NCBI GenBank assembly: GCA_010645155.1
Contig: CM021312.1
Span: 1,188,750-1,252,749 of the forward strand
Length of the DNA stretch: 64,000 nucleotides
Reading direction: 5' to 3'
Source: Tigriopus japonicus
Taxonomy: Eukaryota; Arthropoda; Copepoda; Harpacticoida; Harpacticidae
Shown here: positions 1 through 11,609 of the stretch, one piece after another
Layout of the letters: the number at the start of each line of letters is the position of its first letter
Numbering within the stretch: the stretch's first letter is position 1
Notes under the pieces: generated by a model
What the model was told of the DNA's origin: nothing
Seen by the model: the letters and a program-made list of their open reading frames with translations, nothing else
Databases searched by the model: none
Position numbers and translations under genes: made by a program

Positions 1-316
1 GTAACGAACCACCTTTTCACTTTAATTTACCGACTCAACAACATGGGAAAACCTCCTCCCCATAAGGTCTAATTAAGGATCATAGACTTCTTTTCTTGGC
101 TCATCTTTAAAAGTAAGACATATTTGGATGCGAAACAGTCCCTTCCAAACCATAATTCTGCCCTCCTCCTCTGGAGGAACAAAAGCAAGGCAGTGCAAAG
201 TGTCCCAACTATTTCATCTATCTATGTCATGATCTTCCCCGCTCCAATAGGGATATGAGCGAATGTGATGAGCATTTACAAGGATGACTCAAATTGGCAA
301 TTGACGAAATATTTGG
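1..316. other. Gene-free stretch
   Basis: No convincing exon, RNA gene or repeat boundary was recognised in this AT-rich opening stretch. It ends at the left 8-bp duplication of the inverted-repeat element that follows. Confidence 0.4.
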
Positions 317-324
317 GTCATGAC

Positions 325-1009
325 TAGGGACGGGCAAAAAGAGCAAATCAAAAGAAGCTTTAGGTTACCAAAAGTTGCACAAAAATCAGCCCAAAATCGT
401 AAAATAAAATGCAGAAAAAAGGTGAAAAGCGCAAATGAAAACCAAAAAAGCGCAATTAAAATTCAAAAAATTAGTTAAAAAACTGAAATTTCTTTAACGA
501 AAAGCTTCAAATACTTTTTTTGTCATCTGCTTGTTATTTTTCAATCTTGAAGAGGAAAATTTAGATATTAAAGTAGTAGTAATCGAAACTATGATAGCCT
601 ACGCTGGGAGCCGTAAAATCAGATTTAGTTTTCAAATTTAAAAAAATCTTTCAAAAGATACATTTTACACTTTTTTCTTACATTTTCAAAGAAGAAATCA
701 ACAATTTGTTCATTTTAGGCAGAATTCGTAAAAAAATCGTGCATAAAAGGAAGCCAGAGTGGCCGCGCGTTCTAATGCGTTCCTATAAGAGCCAAGTGTA
801 AGTGCTTCCCCAGACGGCGTAGGTTCGAATCCTGTTGGGGATCGAATTGAAGCTGTCGGGAGAAATCCTTCAACTTACAGGGAATCACATTCCTTGTAGC
901 GGTAGTAAAAAATCCGCAAAAAAAAAATATATGAAGACGAAAAGTCCAAAAAGGCAAATAAATGGGTTTATGTTACTCAAAATATTTTTACACTTTTTGC
1001 CTATCCCTA
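325..1009. mobile_element. hAT-like MITE, family A (TAGGGACGGGC ends)
   Basis: A 685-bp non-coding element. The left end TAGGGACGGGCAAAAAG is matched in inverted orientation by the right end at 993-1009. It is flanked on both sides by the same 8-bp direct repeat GTCATGAC (317-324 and 1010-1017). Terminal inverted repeats with an 8-bp target duplication are the hallmark of hAT-superfamily transposons, so a non-autonomous hAT relative is inferred. No transposase reading frame is present. A tRNA-like segment lies inside (about 762-845). A second copy with its own 8-bp duplication occurs at 21,903-23,284, and an isolated right end at about 61,198-61,213. Confidence 0.75.
762..845 (+). repeat. tRNA-Leu-like segment (SINE head or tRNA pseudogene)
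   Basis: The segment has a D-arm-like A box (GTGGCCGCGCGTTCTAATGCG region) and a good B box (GGTTCGAATCC at about 822-832). A long variable-arm-like insert lies between them, giving a class II, leucine-tRNA-like layout. The 3' strand of the acceptor (TGGGGAT) does not pair with the apparent 5' strand, so it is not a functional tRNA gene. A tRNA-derived SINE head or tRNA pseudogene carried inside the surrounding MITE is the likeliest reading. Confidence 0.45.
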
Positions 1010-1806
1010 GTCATGACTCACAAAGTTAGTAATACAACAAAGAAATGACTTTCACCCAATTACCTGATTGGTCAGACATGTTCTTAATTTGAATGTGGAA
1101 CTCGATCTTGTGTCCCGGTTGGATCTCGCTCACAGTGGGCTGAATTCGATAGCGAAGCGTTTGGCTGCGAGGCGTTTGAGCTCGGACCAAACAAGAGCCT
1201 AAACCCACATTTTGTATCTCAACGTGACCTTCAAAGATTTCAGGCCAATCATCTGCTAAACATGATACGAGGCGAATGGCCTTCGGGGGATTGATGATAA
1301 TGAACTTTGCCATGGGTAATTTCGCAGTTCCAAAGGCAAAGTACTCGAGGAACTTGTTTTGGTTGAATAAGGCCTTAAGCCCAGGGTTGCCAGGTCTTCG
1401 ACGACTCTTATCGCCAGATTTGCCGCCAGAATTCGCCACCTCATTTGAAAAATCGCCAGATTTTTCTGTACCTTATGTACATAAAAAGTCAATCATGCTA
1501 AAGTAATCTTAAAGGAATACCTCAAATGGTCAATTCTTCAGTTTCGTTTTTCAACTTTCATTTTCAATTTTGATACACATTTCATGACAAAAGGTCTCGA
1601 AGAAAAACGGAATGCTACAATATTGACTTTCCTCCATAAATTTTTATTTGTAGCACTTAGAACGCGTTTTAGTTTGTAATTTGTGAACAAAATTGAAATT
1701 TTATTGATGCTAAATAACAAAATCTTTTGGACTCTTTTCTGAAATGCTATGAAATTTACATCTCTTTAAAAACAATGTTAATGGTATTTCGCTAACGAAA
1801 TCTGAC

Positions 1807-2459
1807 CAATGAGAAATGAAGGGGGAGGTTTGAGTGATCTCTTCAAAAATCTTATCGCGGGCGGATGAAAGAAGAGAAAAGGCTTGTTTCGCAACAGTGG
1901 GTGGCTCGTGAGAATTTGGGCAGTTTAAGGGTTTTCGCAATTTACAGACCGCTCTTGCGAGTTAGATGCCATGAAAAATGTCGAATTGCAAGTTTGAACA
2001 CCTTTGGTTAGGATTTTGGAAAAAAATGCACACTTTATTTGCTCGTTCTTGCACGAGAAAATTCTCAACAAAAGGCCACTTTTTTTGGGTAAGTACAAGT
2101 GTAAGTGATGTTATAAGCACTGATTTGTATTGTAAAGCTCCAAAACCATCATGGTATCAAACAAAACGCCGTTTTTTATACGTGTTTCTCTTCAATATCA
2201 AAGGTCTTTTTTAAGTGCTTGCCATTTTTTAATCAATAGAATAATTTTGCAAATTCTTACAAAACCGAGAGTCAAAATGTCCAAACTGGCAATTCGACAT
2301 TTTTTGTAGCATCTAAGTCATAAGGGCGGTCTGTAAAACGCGAAAACCCTTGGACTGACCAAAATCTTACATTGACGAACAAGCCTTTTCCCTTTTTTCA
2401 TCCGCCCGCGATAAGATTTTTGAAGAGATCACTTAAACCTCCCCCTGCATGCCTCATTG
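1807..2459. mobile_element. Foldback MITE, family F, copy 1
   Basis: About 650 bp, nearly a complete hairpin. The left end (CAATGAG, then GGGGGAGGTTTGAGTGATC) is mirrored at the right end (GATCACTTAAACCTCCCCC, then CTCATTG). Pairing continues inward with small gaps for roughly 190 bases per arm, including the paired stretches near 1930-1996 and 2280-2345. A target duplication could not be fixed. A second copy, nearly identical over most of its length, sits at 61,268-61,924. No coding capacity is seen; the short open frames inside are repeated in both copies and come from the arms and loop. Confidence 0.7.
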
Positions 2460-3300
2460 CCATGAAAAAATCCCAAATTGTAACGTGGTCACTCAAACAG
2501 TAAAAATAAAAACATTTTTTTACAGCAATGACATTGTTTATGCCCTTTATTTTGACCATATGGTAATAAATTGAGTAATAAACCATAAAGAGGGCGTAAC
2601 CAAAGCCAAACGGAGGCAATCACAAAATAAAAGGATGCATAGTTTATTTAGGATTTCAATTGGCGATGACATCGATGATACCATTAGGAAAATCAAATTG
2701 GGAATTTTTCAAAATCAGTTACACATGCGTTTGCCGAAGCTTTTGACTTCATACCAGTCTCTTTTTCCCAAACTCTCTTGTCAGAAATTCTAGTCTGCAT
2801 TTTTTACCGATTTTAACTGGTACACAGAATGTCATTCCATGTAAATGTCAAAAAAAGATAAAACCCGAGTGAGGAGAAATCATGTCTGATACAAGCATTG
2901 GTCTGTAGAGGAGTTGGAATTAGGTGCCCAAAAAGCCCCTGAACTTAGGACAGGTCACAGATAGTGGATAACAAGTCGTCTAGATGAGACTTAAAAAATT
3001 ATCATGGGTGTGTAATGAATAGATTCGAGATTCGTCGCAAAGAGGGAGGAAGTAAGTTCTACAGCAAAAGAGCGAAACAATTTTTTTGGTTCTTGGTAAA
3101 GCACAATCAAATCAAGAAACAACACTTCGGTCAAAGCTCTCCCACTTTAGTGATTATCACCCCAGAGATATTTAATTTTTGGTTTTCAGTCAGTATGAAA
3201 GTCAAAATCATGTAGAGAGAATCAAAATTTGCCTGAGTTATCGCCAAATTTCTCCAATTTTGCCTATTTTTTCGCCAAATTTATCGCCAGAAATACTAAA

Positions 3301-3390
3301 ATCGCCAGATTTATCGCCAGTGAAATCAAAATCGCCAGATTTATCGCCAGTGAAATCAAAATCGCTAGATTTATCGCCAGATCAGCTGAT
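3301..3390 (+). repeat. 30-bp tandem repeat, three units
   Basis: The unit ATCGCCAGATTTATCGCCAG plus ten further bases is repeated at 3301 and 3331 and, diverged and partial, at 3361. It lies inside the right part of the family C element and extends its GCCAGATT-rich subterminal pattern. Confidence 0.7.
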
Positions 3391-3502
3391 TTCGCCACAT
3401 TAATTTTTCTATTGCCAGACACGTTTCAAATTCGCCAGATTCGTGAAATCTGGCGATAGAAATTGCCAGTTGGCAACCCTGCTCAAGCCAGTCCATAGAG
3501 GT

Positions 3503-4406
3503 CTATAGAGTGGAGATATTAGAGCAGGCCGGTCAAGAAATTTCATTGTGGGCAGCAAGGGCCGTTTATCATCAGCGACTAGTTGAAACTTGCCCAAACA
3601 AACGTATTCGTTGAAGGGAAATTTTTGAAAAACTTTTCGTTTTTGGCATGTGACCTCTTGCCTACGGTTTGCTTCTCCCAAATTATACTAAGGTGCTCAA
3701 TGAAGATGATAATTTCATTCACAGGCATTAGTTCACGCAATTATAGGATTTGGCATTGAAAATATGTCTTGCTCACTTTCATTTGTACTATGATCTTTCA
3801 CTTGTTTGGGCAAGTATTTCACGATATTCTTTGGAAAGATTTGCCTTTTCACGCAACTTATGGGCAACTTTGGCCAGTATCAGCTACAAACAATGCAGAC
3901 AAGATGACGACAATGGCCTCTCTATACTCCTCTAAGAACCAGTCAACATAGAAAAGCTCAAAGGATGGGCAAAAGCTCATGACAAAAACTAGCGCTCTAC
4001 CCTCCACGGGGCGGATATACGGAAATTTTTGTTGGACAAGTTACAGCTGTTGAAGAGCAAAGGTTGCACTTTCAAACTTGATATTTCCGAAGATTATTAC
4101 CGAAGTTGTACCGAAACAAACGAATTTCCCTTCATGCCAAAGTTGTGTTCGTTTTGAAATCTTGTGATTAAATAATGTGAAGTTAACGTGCAGAATCATG
4201 CTTCTGGTCTGACGGGTTATTCTTGACAGGCCCTGAACGATTGGGGCATTTTAAGGTGGAACAAGTGACCATGATTTCAACTCTACAAACGAGTTGGGCA
4301 CAACCGTTTGGAAAACTTCACAGCTAAACGTCCCCTAGGACCTGAAAATTGTCCAACAAAATGTTAGGCCTGTCTGCCCCAGTGCCTCCTCTCTGGGAAC
4401 TCTGTG
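3503..4406. other. Gene-free stretch
   Basis: A minus-strand frame at about 3490-3690 reads across the splice acceptor at 3503 and is treated as intron. No other exon, RNA or repeat boundary was recognised between the PapD-like exon and the next MITE. Confidence 0.35.
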
Positions 4407-4414
4407 GTCTGCAC

Positions 4415-4764
4415 TAAAGAAGCTCATGGGAAAGAAGGGAAAACTTTACCCTAGCGACAAGTGGCGTTAATGTGAAGCTTCAAAAAAGCCCAACAAACCG
4501 AGAAGCTTGAGAGAAAAAATGGAGGAAAAGGAGCTTTTCGATCCGAAAAATATTAACACAATAACTTGAGCGCTGCTTACTATGCAATATGACAACTGAA
4601 TAGATCGGTATTGGCATGATTTACTTAAACTGATCGTAAAATCGAATTTCTTTGCAATTTGGACTTCCTGAGTTGATGGTGGCAACAACAACGGCAAACA
4701 ATGAAGCTTCAAAAAACCCCAACAACTTGGCCTAGTTTTCGCTTCTTTCCCATGAGCTTCATTA
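4415..4764. mobile_element. hAT-like MITE, family D
   Basis: A 350-bp element. The ends TAAAGAAGCTCATGGGAAAG (left) and its inverse with one mismatch (right, about 4742-4764) are flanked by identical 8-bp repeats GTCTGCAC (4407-4414 and 4765-4772). The subterminal GAAGCTTCAAAAAA motif is also inverted within the element. Non-coding. The 8-bp duplication suggests a hAT-type origin. Confidence 0.75.
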
Positions 4765-4834
4765 GTCTGCACTGATTGTCAACCCCCTCATCATTTTTTT
4801 CATGTGGTCTTCTACCACTCAAACAGCTCATTTG

Positions 4835-7800
4835 TACTGATGGGGCTGATACCAGCAATGTCTCATACAGTATGAGACCAGACCAATACAATGAAAGTCT
4901 CGCTGGTTTTGATTCCGACTTGAGACCAAGTGAGAAATGTGAAGTGTTGCCAAATTTGCTCAAATTGGGTTTTGCTTTTTTCTCTGGTGTTCGATCGGTT
5001 TCAGTTTGAAGGCACGAAATAACTAGATTTATTTTTCCGTTGTTTTAAACTTAACCAAAATAAATTTCAAAGCAAGGAACATCTCGTCAATTCCACAACT
5101 TGGCATAACATGTTGGCTTCAGAGTTTTAAAGAAAAATACCTGAAGAACTGCTGAAAGTGTGACGTGAATCTTTTTCATTAACACAAAAACCTATGTTAC
5201 ATCCTCCAAATTGTCGGAAAATATTTCATTTAACGATTGCTTATGTTATTATGTTGCAACGCAAGATTTTATTTAACTCGTTAGTGCACAGTTATTATTT
5301 GAAATTTCCATTTGCTAAAGCCCATCAACATTGAAATCAGGTGGCAAATCACGACATTATTACCACATTCTAGTCAACCTGGCTAAGAAGTGTGACTAAC
5401 AACTAAGATTTGAATATCAAAGGACCATATTGAAACAGACAATATCAATCAAAAAGCTATTTGATACGGCGTCAATAAAGGTCATGGTCTCCATGCATAT
5501 TAGAAATACCTCAAAAGAGAGTTAGATTTCGATTACACGCTTCAACAAAATTGTTAAACACGAATAAGTTCAATCAGTGGCGGACACCTTTTGTAGCTGT
5601 CATTTCGTTCGTAAGACTTGATACAGTATTGATGCCAGCTTCTGAGATGTATTAATTGAGACTAGCATAAGTTGGTCTCATGTATTGGAAATGCAGTCTC
5701 GTCCCATCACTAGTGTGGAATACTGATGGGATTTCCCAAGCTTGGGATAACTTCAATTTTTCAAGCTGGGCTTGTTTCCATTTCAGCTGCCTCAAGCCAA
5801 ACCAAGCATTCAAGCCACTGGGCTCAGAGGACCTACAGTTAATAGCAGGGTTGCCGAGCTATTTGTTGTCCTTTTTGCCTGATCTAAACATAGAAGCAGA
5901 AACTCCTATGCTGTTGCAGAATTTGCCAATTTTTTGCATAAATTTTTCAAGGTATTTGCCTTCTTAGGGGCTATCTGAAGCATGCTTCGTTAAACTTGAG
6001 TGCAAACTATTTTACTACTTTTCCGGTGGCCAACAAATTGAATTTTAACTGGCAAACCTGACATGGGGTGAAGGTGCTTGAAACTGCTTGCAAGCTTTCA
6101 AGCACAGCTGAAAACTGTTGCTTGGCCCAAACTCCTCTTCAAGCTGCAGCTTGTTTCCCATCAGTAGTGTGGAATGCTTTTTGTTTACAGTAACGTTTTT
6201 TGGGAGTGACCATTCTCTTCATTCAAAAAAGTACAACATGTTTAGAATGTATCAAAATTAATGTGCTATATACTTTAGTATATATAAACATAAATATACG
6301 TATATGCTCTAGGTTTGAGAAGTTGAAAAACATGCGTAGGAGAAAAGATTTATGTTTCATCATAATAATCATTTTATTCAAGAAATCCTATATCTCACTC
6401 ACTACACAGTTATATGCATTAAAAAGTTAAATTTTGGCTCTGAGCTTTACAATTAAGTAATTTGCAGAATTTTACATCATTGGTGAGCAGCAACTTTATT
6501 CATTTATTGAAAATTATTCTTAAAACAAGGGACATAACATTCTGCATGCAGCATTTTTCGGTAAGTGGTAAAATGACACTTCAATCAAGAAATAGTCTTC
6601 AATTCAGCTTTTACTATGTTGCAAGTTTGAACTGCATTGAAAAACAACCAAAATTGATCCAAACTAGTCAAAAGAAGAACTAGAAAATCAAACGAATTGT
6701 GAGACACAGATAATACTAGATATTTCTTGACCGGAACAAAACTTTGAGTCACCCTTCTGATGTAGACTATGCTGGAAATAGAGCTATTAATAGAAGGACA
6801 ATAGCACCGATAGAGCGAGAAGACAAAATTTCAGTTTCCCAACATGCAAATGGGTTTCAGAATAATATGAAATGATATCTTGGTAAAATGACAGGATGTC
6901 ATGTTCTGTTTATAAGAGCCGAGCTGAGATTGTTGGTTTGAAAGACGTCACAAAAGTTCTATTTTTCTAACGCTTCTGGGACAGTGGCTGCCTTCCGGTT
7001 CAGTTTTGGACTCGGAAGTTCGGGGTGGTTCGGTTCGGTTTTAACTCGGTTCGGTCAACTCGAAACTCGAAAACTTGCTCGAAATCCATCAGTAATGGCA
7101 AGCCTACTTCACATTGGTAGGGTGACCTGAAATATGAACGGTGAAATATTTTGTCAGCTCTATTTGGTGGATATCAGAATTACTTTTGTTGTTGGTTCTT
7201 TCTTTGTAAAGTAAGAGTGCAAGCCGCTGCAGACTTAATGGAATTTTTTATGATGTTAAATTCACACAATTAGGCTCGCAAGTATTTCAATTCAGTTTAG
7301 ATCAGTGGTCACCCTCAATTTGTAACTGATAAAATAAACAAATCCTTTTCCGGTTAAAAATCATCACAACGACGAGACATAAACCTGATGAGTAGAATAT
7401 AAGCAAAATGAAACTGATTGTAGCAAATGTGTTGCATTGATTGGAAAAATCACTTTCCAAAGTTCCTAAGCTCGCCAGTAGGTAAAATTGCCAAAGATTG
7501 AGTTTCAGAAGATGAAAGCAAATCCACTAGTCCAAGACCGAATCACCCTGAAAGATCAGGGATGTCTCCTTTTTTATCAATGTACTTCAAAAATGAGTCA
7601 TAAGCCATTTTTCATGTGAAACCTAGTTCTTGGTTCTACATTTTTTCCTCAAGTAGTCAGAGTCTCTTTGTCATCCCTCATAATATTCAGACGGTATCTC
7701 AAATTGCTCCAATCACAAGCGTGAGCCAAATGTACAAATATTCAAAAATTTGAAAATTTGGCACGACTGATTAACAATAGGTTTGCACCGAATATAAACG

Positions 7801-7875
7801 AACCGACCGAAGGACCCTAAAATCGAACCGAACCATCGAATTTCGAACCGAACTTGAAGTTTGATCCCATCAGTA
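4835..7875. mobile_element. hAT-like element, family B, copy 1 (TACTGATGGG ends)
   Basis: A 3.04 kb composite. The left end TACTGATGGGG and the right end CCCATCAGTA form the terminal inverted repeat. Both sides carry the identical 8-bp duplication CTCATTTG (4827-4834 and 7876-7883). It contains a smaller complete member of the same family (5721-6166) and another apparent right end (CCATCAGTA at about 7086-7094). It has therefore been hit repeatedly by its own family. No transposase frame is recognisable. Confidence 0.7.
5721..6166. mobile_element. hAT-like MITE, family B, copy 2 (nested)
   Basis: A 446-bp element with ends TACTGATGGGATTTCCC and TTTCCCATCAGTA. It is flanked by perfect 8-bp duplications GTGTGGAA (5713-5720 and 6167-6174). 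It lies wholly inside the larger family B copy at 4835-7875. AGCTTG-rich motifs occur next to both ends. Non-coding. Confidence 0.8.
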
Positions 7876-7883
7876 CTCATTTG

Positions 7884-10800
7884 AGGTGTCACAATTCTGA
7901 CATGACCGTGAGCAGCGTTGCCAGGTCTCAAAGAGTGCTCGCGGCCAAATATAAAATCAAAAGTTGCCTTTTGCCGGCCAAAAACCAGGAAGAGTTGCCA
8001 CTTGGTAGCCATTTTTATTTCTATATTATTATTGATACTATGAAATTATTGCGATTCTAAAGAGCACTTTTCAAGATTTTTTTTTCAAAATTTCAAAATT
8101 CTGTGCATTTTTTGCTAATGTGCGTGCTCATGGGAAAAATTCTCAACTTGACACTAGAGACATGTGGCTTTAACGTGGAGCAATAGGTGCTAGTGTTGCA
8201 AGCATGATCCTCCTCGCCAAGCAAGTTCTAAAAATTAGGATCAAATCCTTGAAAATACATGCACAAAGAGTGATGCCAAAGGTGTAGATGCACTGTCAGA
8301 GAGTATTTTGTAGATTTTTCAAGTCTTAGCATGAGGTTTTTCACTGCGTCTTTTTCAATGTTCAAGATGTTTTATTTCATCTAATAAGTCCTTGATCACA
8401 ATGTTTTATGCAAAGTATGAAAGGCCATTCTGACCGGCCATTCACATCACTAAAAGTGTATTTTGGTTTGGTTTGCTAACATCATGTATGGGTTTTGCGA
8501 TACTTTGAAATAAATCACCACAAAAATTAGTTTCTGTTTTATTCAAGGTAGTAATATGAAGGATACTTTATTCACCAAACCTCAAGCCATAATTGGCTAT
8601 GATAAGATTGCGAAAGGATTCCTTATTTCAATTTAGGATTCAATTTGTTTTCTTGATAATTTAAATACAAGTATAGAGTATAATACTATGTTAGTAAATT
8701 GTGGAAGAAAACATCAACTCTTGGTTGAAATATTAAGTTAGAATGAATCCAAGAAACGAAGAATTGACGTTTGATCTTCTGGAGAAAAAAGCGGCTAAAA
8801 ACAAGGCACAAACACTTCTTAAAAACCTCTTGTTGCTTTGCAGATGCTGGCGATCCTGGCGATCCTGGCGATCCTGGATGAACTCAATTTTAAAAAATGG
8901 GTCTGTAGTTCCTGCAGATTAAGTTTCAAAGTAAGAATTTTGTCTTTCCTAGTAATGCTATTCTCAAATCAAATGTGATTCATGGATGAAGGGACGTTTA
9001 GTTGTGTTTTCTGGCGAGGAGCAAACTATTCTTTTTGTTTCTAATCTTTTCTTTTTCATTTCAATCTAAATATTTTTAAATCCAATTTTGAGCATGTTTA
9101 AGATCCTTTTATCATCCAAGTGCATTTGTGTTAGATGAATTTTCATTTTGGCTTTAACATAAAAAACAATATGGTGGTGGAAATATTGTGTACAAAAAGT
9201 ACAAATCAAATTGCACGAAAGATGAAGTACAAATGAGAACGGCAATATACTCAGACAAGAAAGTTGTGTCTTACTTATTGGCAACCGCACAACGGATGTT
9301 TACAAAAATCCGCTCGTCAGGTGTCCTCGTTTGAGGCTTGTCAACAAATCTCAAAAACTGTTCCTTCTGTTCTCAGGAGTTGTCTCTTAGTACTAAAATG
9401 GCTTGAATCAATCCAAAACACGTAACAAATGATGATGACAGATTAACAGTCCTACAAATGAAATTCACAATAAATAGCCAGGTTAGAGGAATCTCTATAG
9501 CTTTTCATAAAAATGATGTGGTGCCTAAAAACTATGTTAATAAGTTACAAATCAAAAATACAAATGTAGGTACAGCTGTAATGTTCAATTAATGAGGGGA
9601 AGGAGATATTTTTGGTGCATTTTAAGTTAATTAAAACATATCATGTTTTTTCCAACGTATCATGGTGCTTATACTATTAGAAAATTAAACTTAGACTAAA
9701 ATCACAAAGTTGGAAAGTGCATTTTCACCATATTGAATTTCCTTTAGTTTATTCTCCATTGAAGGAATTGATGTTCTGTTGAGTGTATAATGGATCTCTA
9801 TTGAAGGTCAATTAAACAGATGTGCTACTTTCTTTAAACGAAGTTCACATTTATAATATAATGCTGTTTGTCCATATCCAATTGTTTCCAAACCAAATGT
9901 TATCCCATTTTGGCATCATACACCTGTTTTTTTTATTTTATTGATTTATATTTTCAGACAAAAGATTGCACCTGAGTGCAATTATTATTCAGAGCTTGTC
10001 CTTTTATTTAAATTGCATTAAGAAGGCATCATTGCACAATTGTTAGCCTCTCAAATGTAAAAAAATCATGTTGCAAACAAGGAACATGAAACACTTGAAA
10101 GGTCATCCAGGGCCATCCTTACATATTGGCTGGGAGTGTTTGAATCGTACTTAGGCAATAAAGGGCATATATTGATTCTTTTTCATAAAGAATACACCTA
10201 ACTTTCTTATCTAGAAAGCACTATCATATTGCACAATGGGTGTGCCGAATTGCAAAAATAAATATATTGAAGCCAACCAATTATTATTTCTAAACTAACA
10301 ACGACACAGAAATGGGACGTGAAAGTGCAATTGTTGTGTTATTTTGTTCATTTGTCTAGTCCCTATTCCATTCACATTTTGTGAAAACTATGTTGTGTCA
10401 CAACGATGTTCTTTACAATTGTTCAAAATTCCTTCTTTTTTCACTCTTCTTCTGTTCCTAAGCCGCTCTACGATCAATCCTGTTTTCACATCACATCATT
10501 ATCCAAGGATGTCTTTGCATTATTTTACTCAGCCACAGGTAAAAATGGCACATTACAAATCTCAAGTATCAAAGATGATAAGAACATTTCCGAAATACAG
10601 CTGTATATCCTATAAGATTTTATATTTTATGAGCTAGCAAATAACTTTAGATAAATTTCATTATGTGCTGCCTGCTCTTAACAGTCTTATCAGATTGATC
10701 AGAAATGACGTATAATTTTAGTTTCTCTTTTGATTCACATGGCCATTTAAGACATTATTGTAAGTCTCTTTGGTCCTTTTTCCCTATTTGGGAGGCTCAA

Positions 10801-11068
10801 ATGAACGCATTTTAATGAAATTCGTCAAAATTTGGCCCAACTTTTCACCACATTACACTAAATCAACGATCAACGAAAGAAACATGTTTTGCTCGAAAGC
10901 CTTGTTTGAATTTTTAAGTGCTCTCGCGCCGGCCCGCAAGCAGCTAGGGCTACTTCAACTTGTCAATGCTTTAAAACCAAACATTACAGTATTGTGTGGA
11001 CAGTTAGACATGAACAAAAGCCAGTATTTCTTTATAGTTCTTTATAGTGGATATGGGCATGATTCGAG
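7884..11068. other. Gene-free, AT-rich stretch
   Basis: No exon or RNA gene was recognised. The only clear structure is a short tandem run of a nine-base TGGCGATCC-type unit near 8848-8878. Open frames here are short and show no conserved motif. Confidence 0.35.
8848..8878 (+). repeat. Short tandem repeat (TGGCGATCC units)
   Basis: Three consecutive copies of a nine-base unit of the form CTGGCGATC. No function is apparent. Confidence 0.6.
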
Positions 11069-11262
11069 CGATTGATCTCAAAGAGTTGTTCTCATTGGCC
11101 ATTTTTCCTCAAGTCTTTGGGTTACCTCAGGGCAGTGTTTTGGGACCGGTATTGTTCCTTCTGTTCTTGAATGATCTGGGGTGAAATCTGTCGTCGCGGG
11201 TACTAAAATTTGCCAATCATAGGTTACTTTTTTGCTGGATTTCGTCTATGCATGATCAATAG

Positions 11263-11593
11263 GGCAATTGAAGTGTGGCTTTGTTGTGCCTTTTCATGGA
11301 GCGAGAGCGTCAACATCTGCCACGGCTAGCTCGCATTGTGCATGCACTTGAAAAGAGACAAAATTCAGCATTTCTCAAGCAAACGTGCCAAACTTGTAAC
11401 ATAATTTCCTACTTGATGTAGCTAAACTATCATTACATTGCTAGAACAAGTCAATGCAACATATTTTGCACAATTTCATGAATTATGCCAATTTTTGTCT
11501 CTTTGCATGTGCATGCACAGTGCGAGTTGATCGTTACGCTTGTCGATGCTCTCGCTCCATGAAAAGGCACAACAAAGCCACACTTCAATTGCC
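11263..11593. mobile_element. MITE with about 48-bp terminal inverted repeats, family H
   Basis: A 331-bp element. GGCAATTGAAGTGTGGCTTT at the left end is the inverse of the right end, and the match continues through CATGGAGCGAGAGC for roughly 48 bases. No convincing target duplication is visible. It sits within the interrupted LINE remnant. Its interior (about 11,330-11,480) is distantly similar to 58,036-58,186, sharing TGATGTAGCT and ACATATTTTGCACAATTT. Confidence 0.7.
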
Positions 11594-11609
11594 GTTTCTA
11601 GGTTACAAG

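Larger units (their letters stand above)
1382..3481. mobile_element. hAT-like element, family C (CAGGGTTGCCA ends)
   Basis: A 2.1 kb element. The left end begins CAGGGTTGCCAGGT and the right end is TTGGCAACCCTG, its inverse. The flanks are CTTAAGCC (1374-1381) and CTCAAGCC (3482-3489), an 8-bp target duplication with one mismatch. Inverted ATCGCCAGATT-type motifs follow both ends. CAG-starting termini with 8-bp duplications fit hAT elements. No transposase frame is recognisable. It carries a nested foldback element (1807-2459) and a short tandem array near its right end, and it interrupts a PapD/MSP-like exon. Confidence 0.7.
1064..3502 (-). pseudogene. PapD/MSP-like (ASH-type) domain exon split by a transposon
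   Basis: On the minus strand a pyrimidine-rich acceptor ending CTCTATAG precedes an exon that starts at 3502. It runs 21 bases, meets the inserted element 1382-3481, and continues from 1381 to 1064, where a GTAATT donor follows. Removing the insert plus one 8-bp duplication leaves a single open frame of about 110 residues. These include the stretches PPKAIRLVSC, EIQNVGLGSCLVRAQTPRS and KIEFHIQIKNM. The alternating beta-strand pattern, the Asn-Val-Gly turn and the PRSQTLRYR stretch resemble the PapD-like immunoglobulin fold of MSP and ASH (ASPM-SPD2-Hydin) domains, typical of cilium or sperm proteins. The family call is by pattern only. No other exon of this gene was found, so the fragment may be a relic or a gene broken in this haplotype. 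Confidence 0.5.

Noticed and set aside
762..845. A functional tRNA-Leu gene
   Set aside because: The acceptor strands do not pair and the anticodon stem is poor. It lies within a MITE.
3490..3690. Minus-strand open frame just upstream of the split exon
   Set aside because: Its frame does not join the PapD-like frame after the insert is removed, and a strong acceptor at 3503 makes it intronic.
10770..11075. 101-residue plus-strand open frame before the LINE remnant
   Set aside because: No conserved motif. Its end overlaps the reverse-transcriptase remnant in a different frame.
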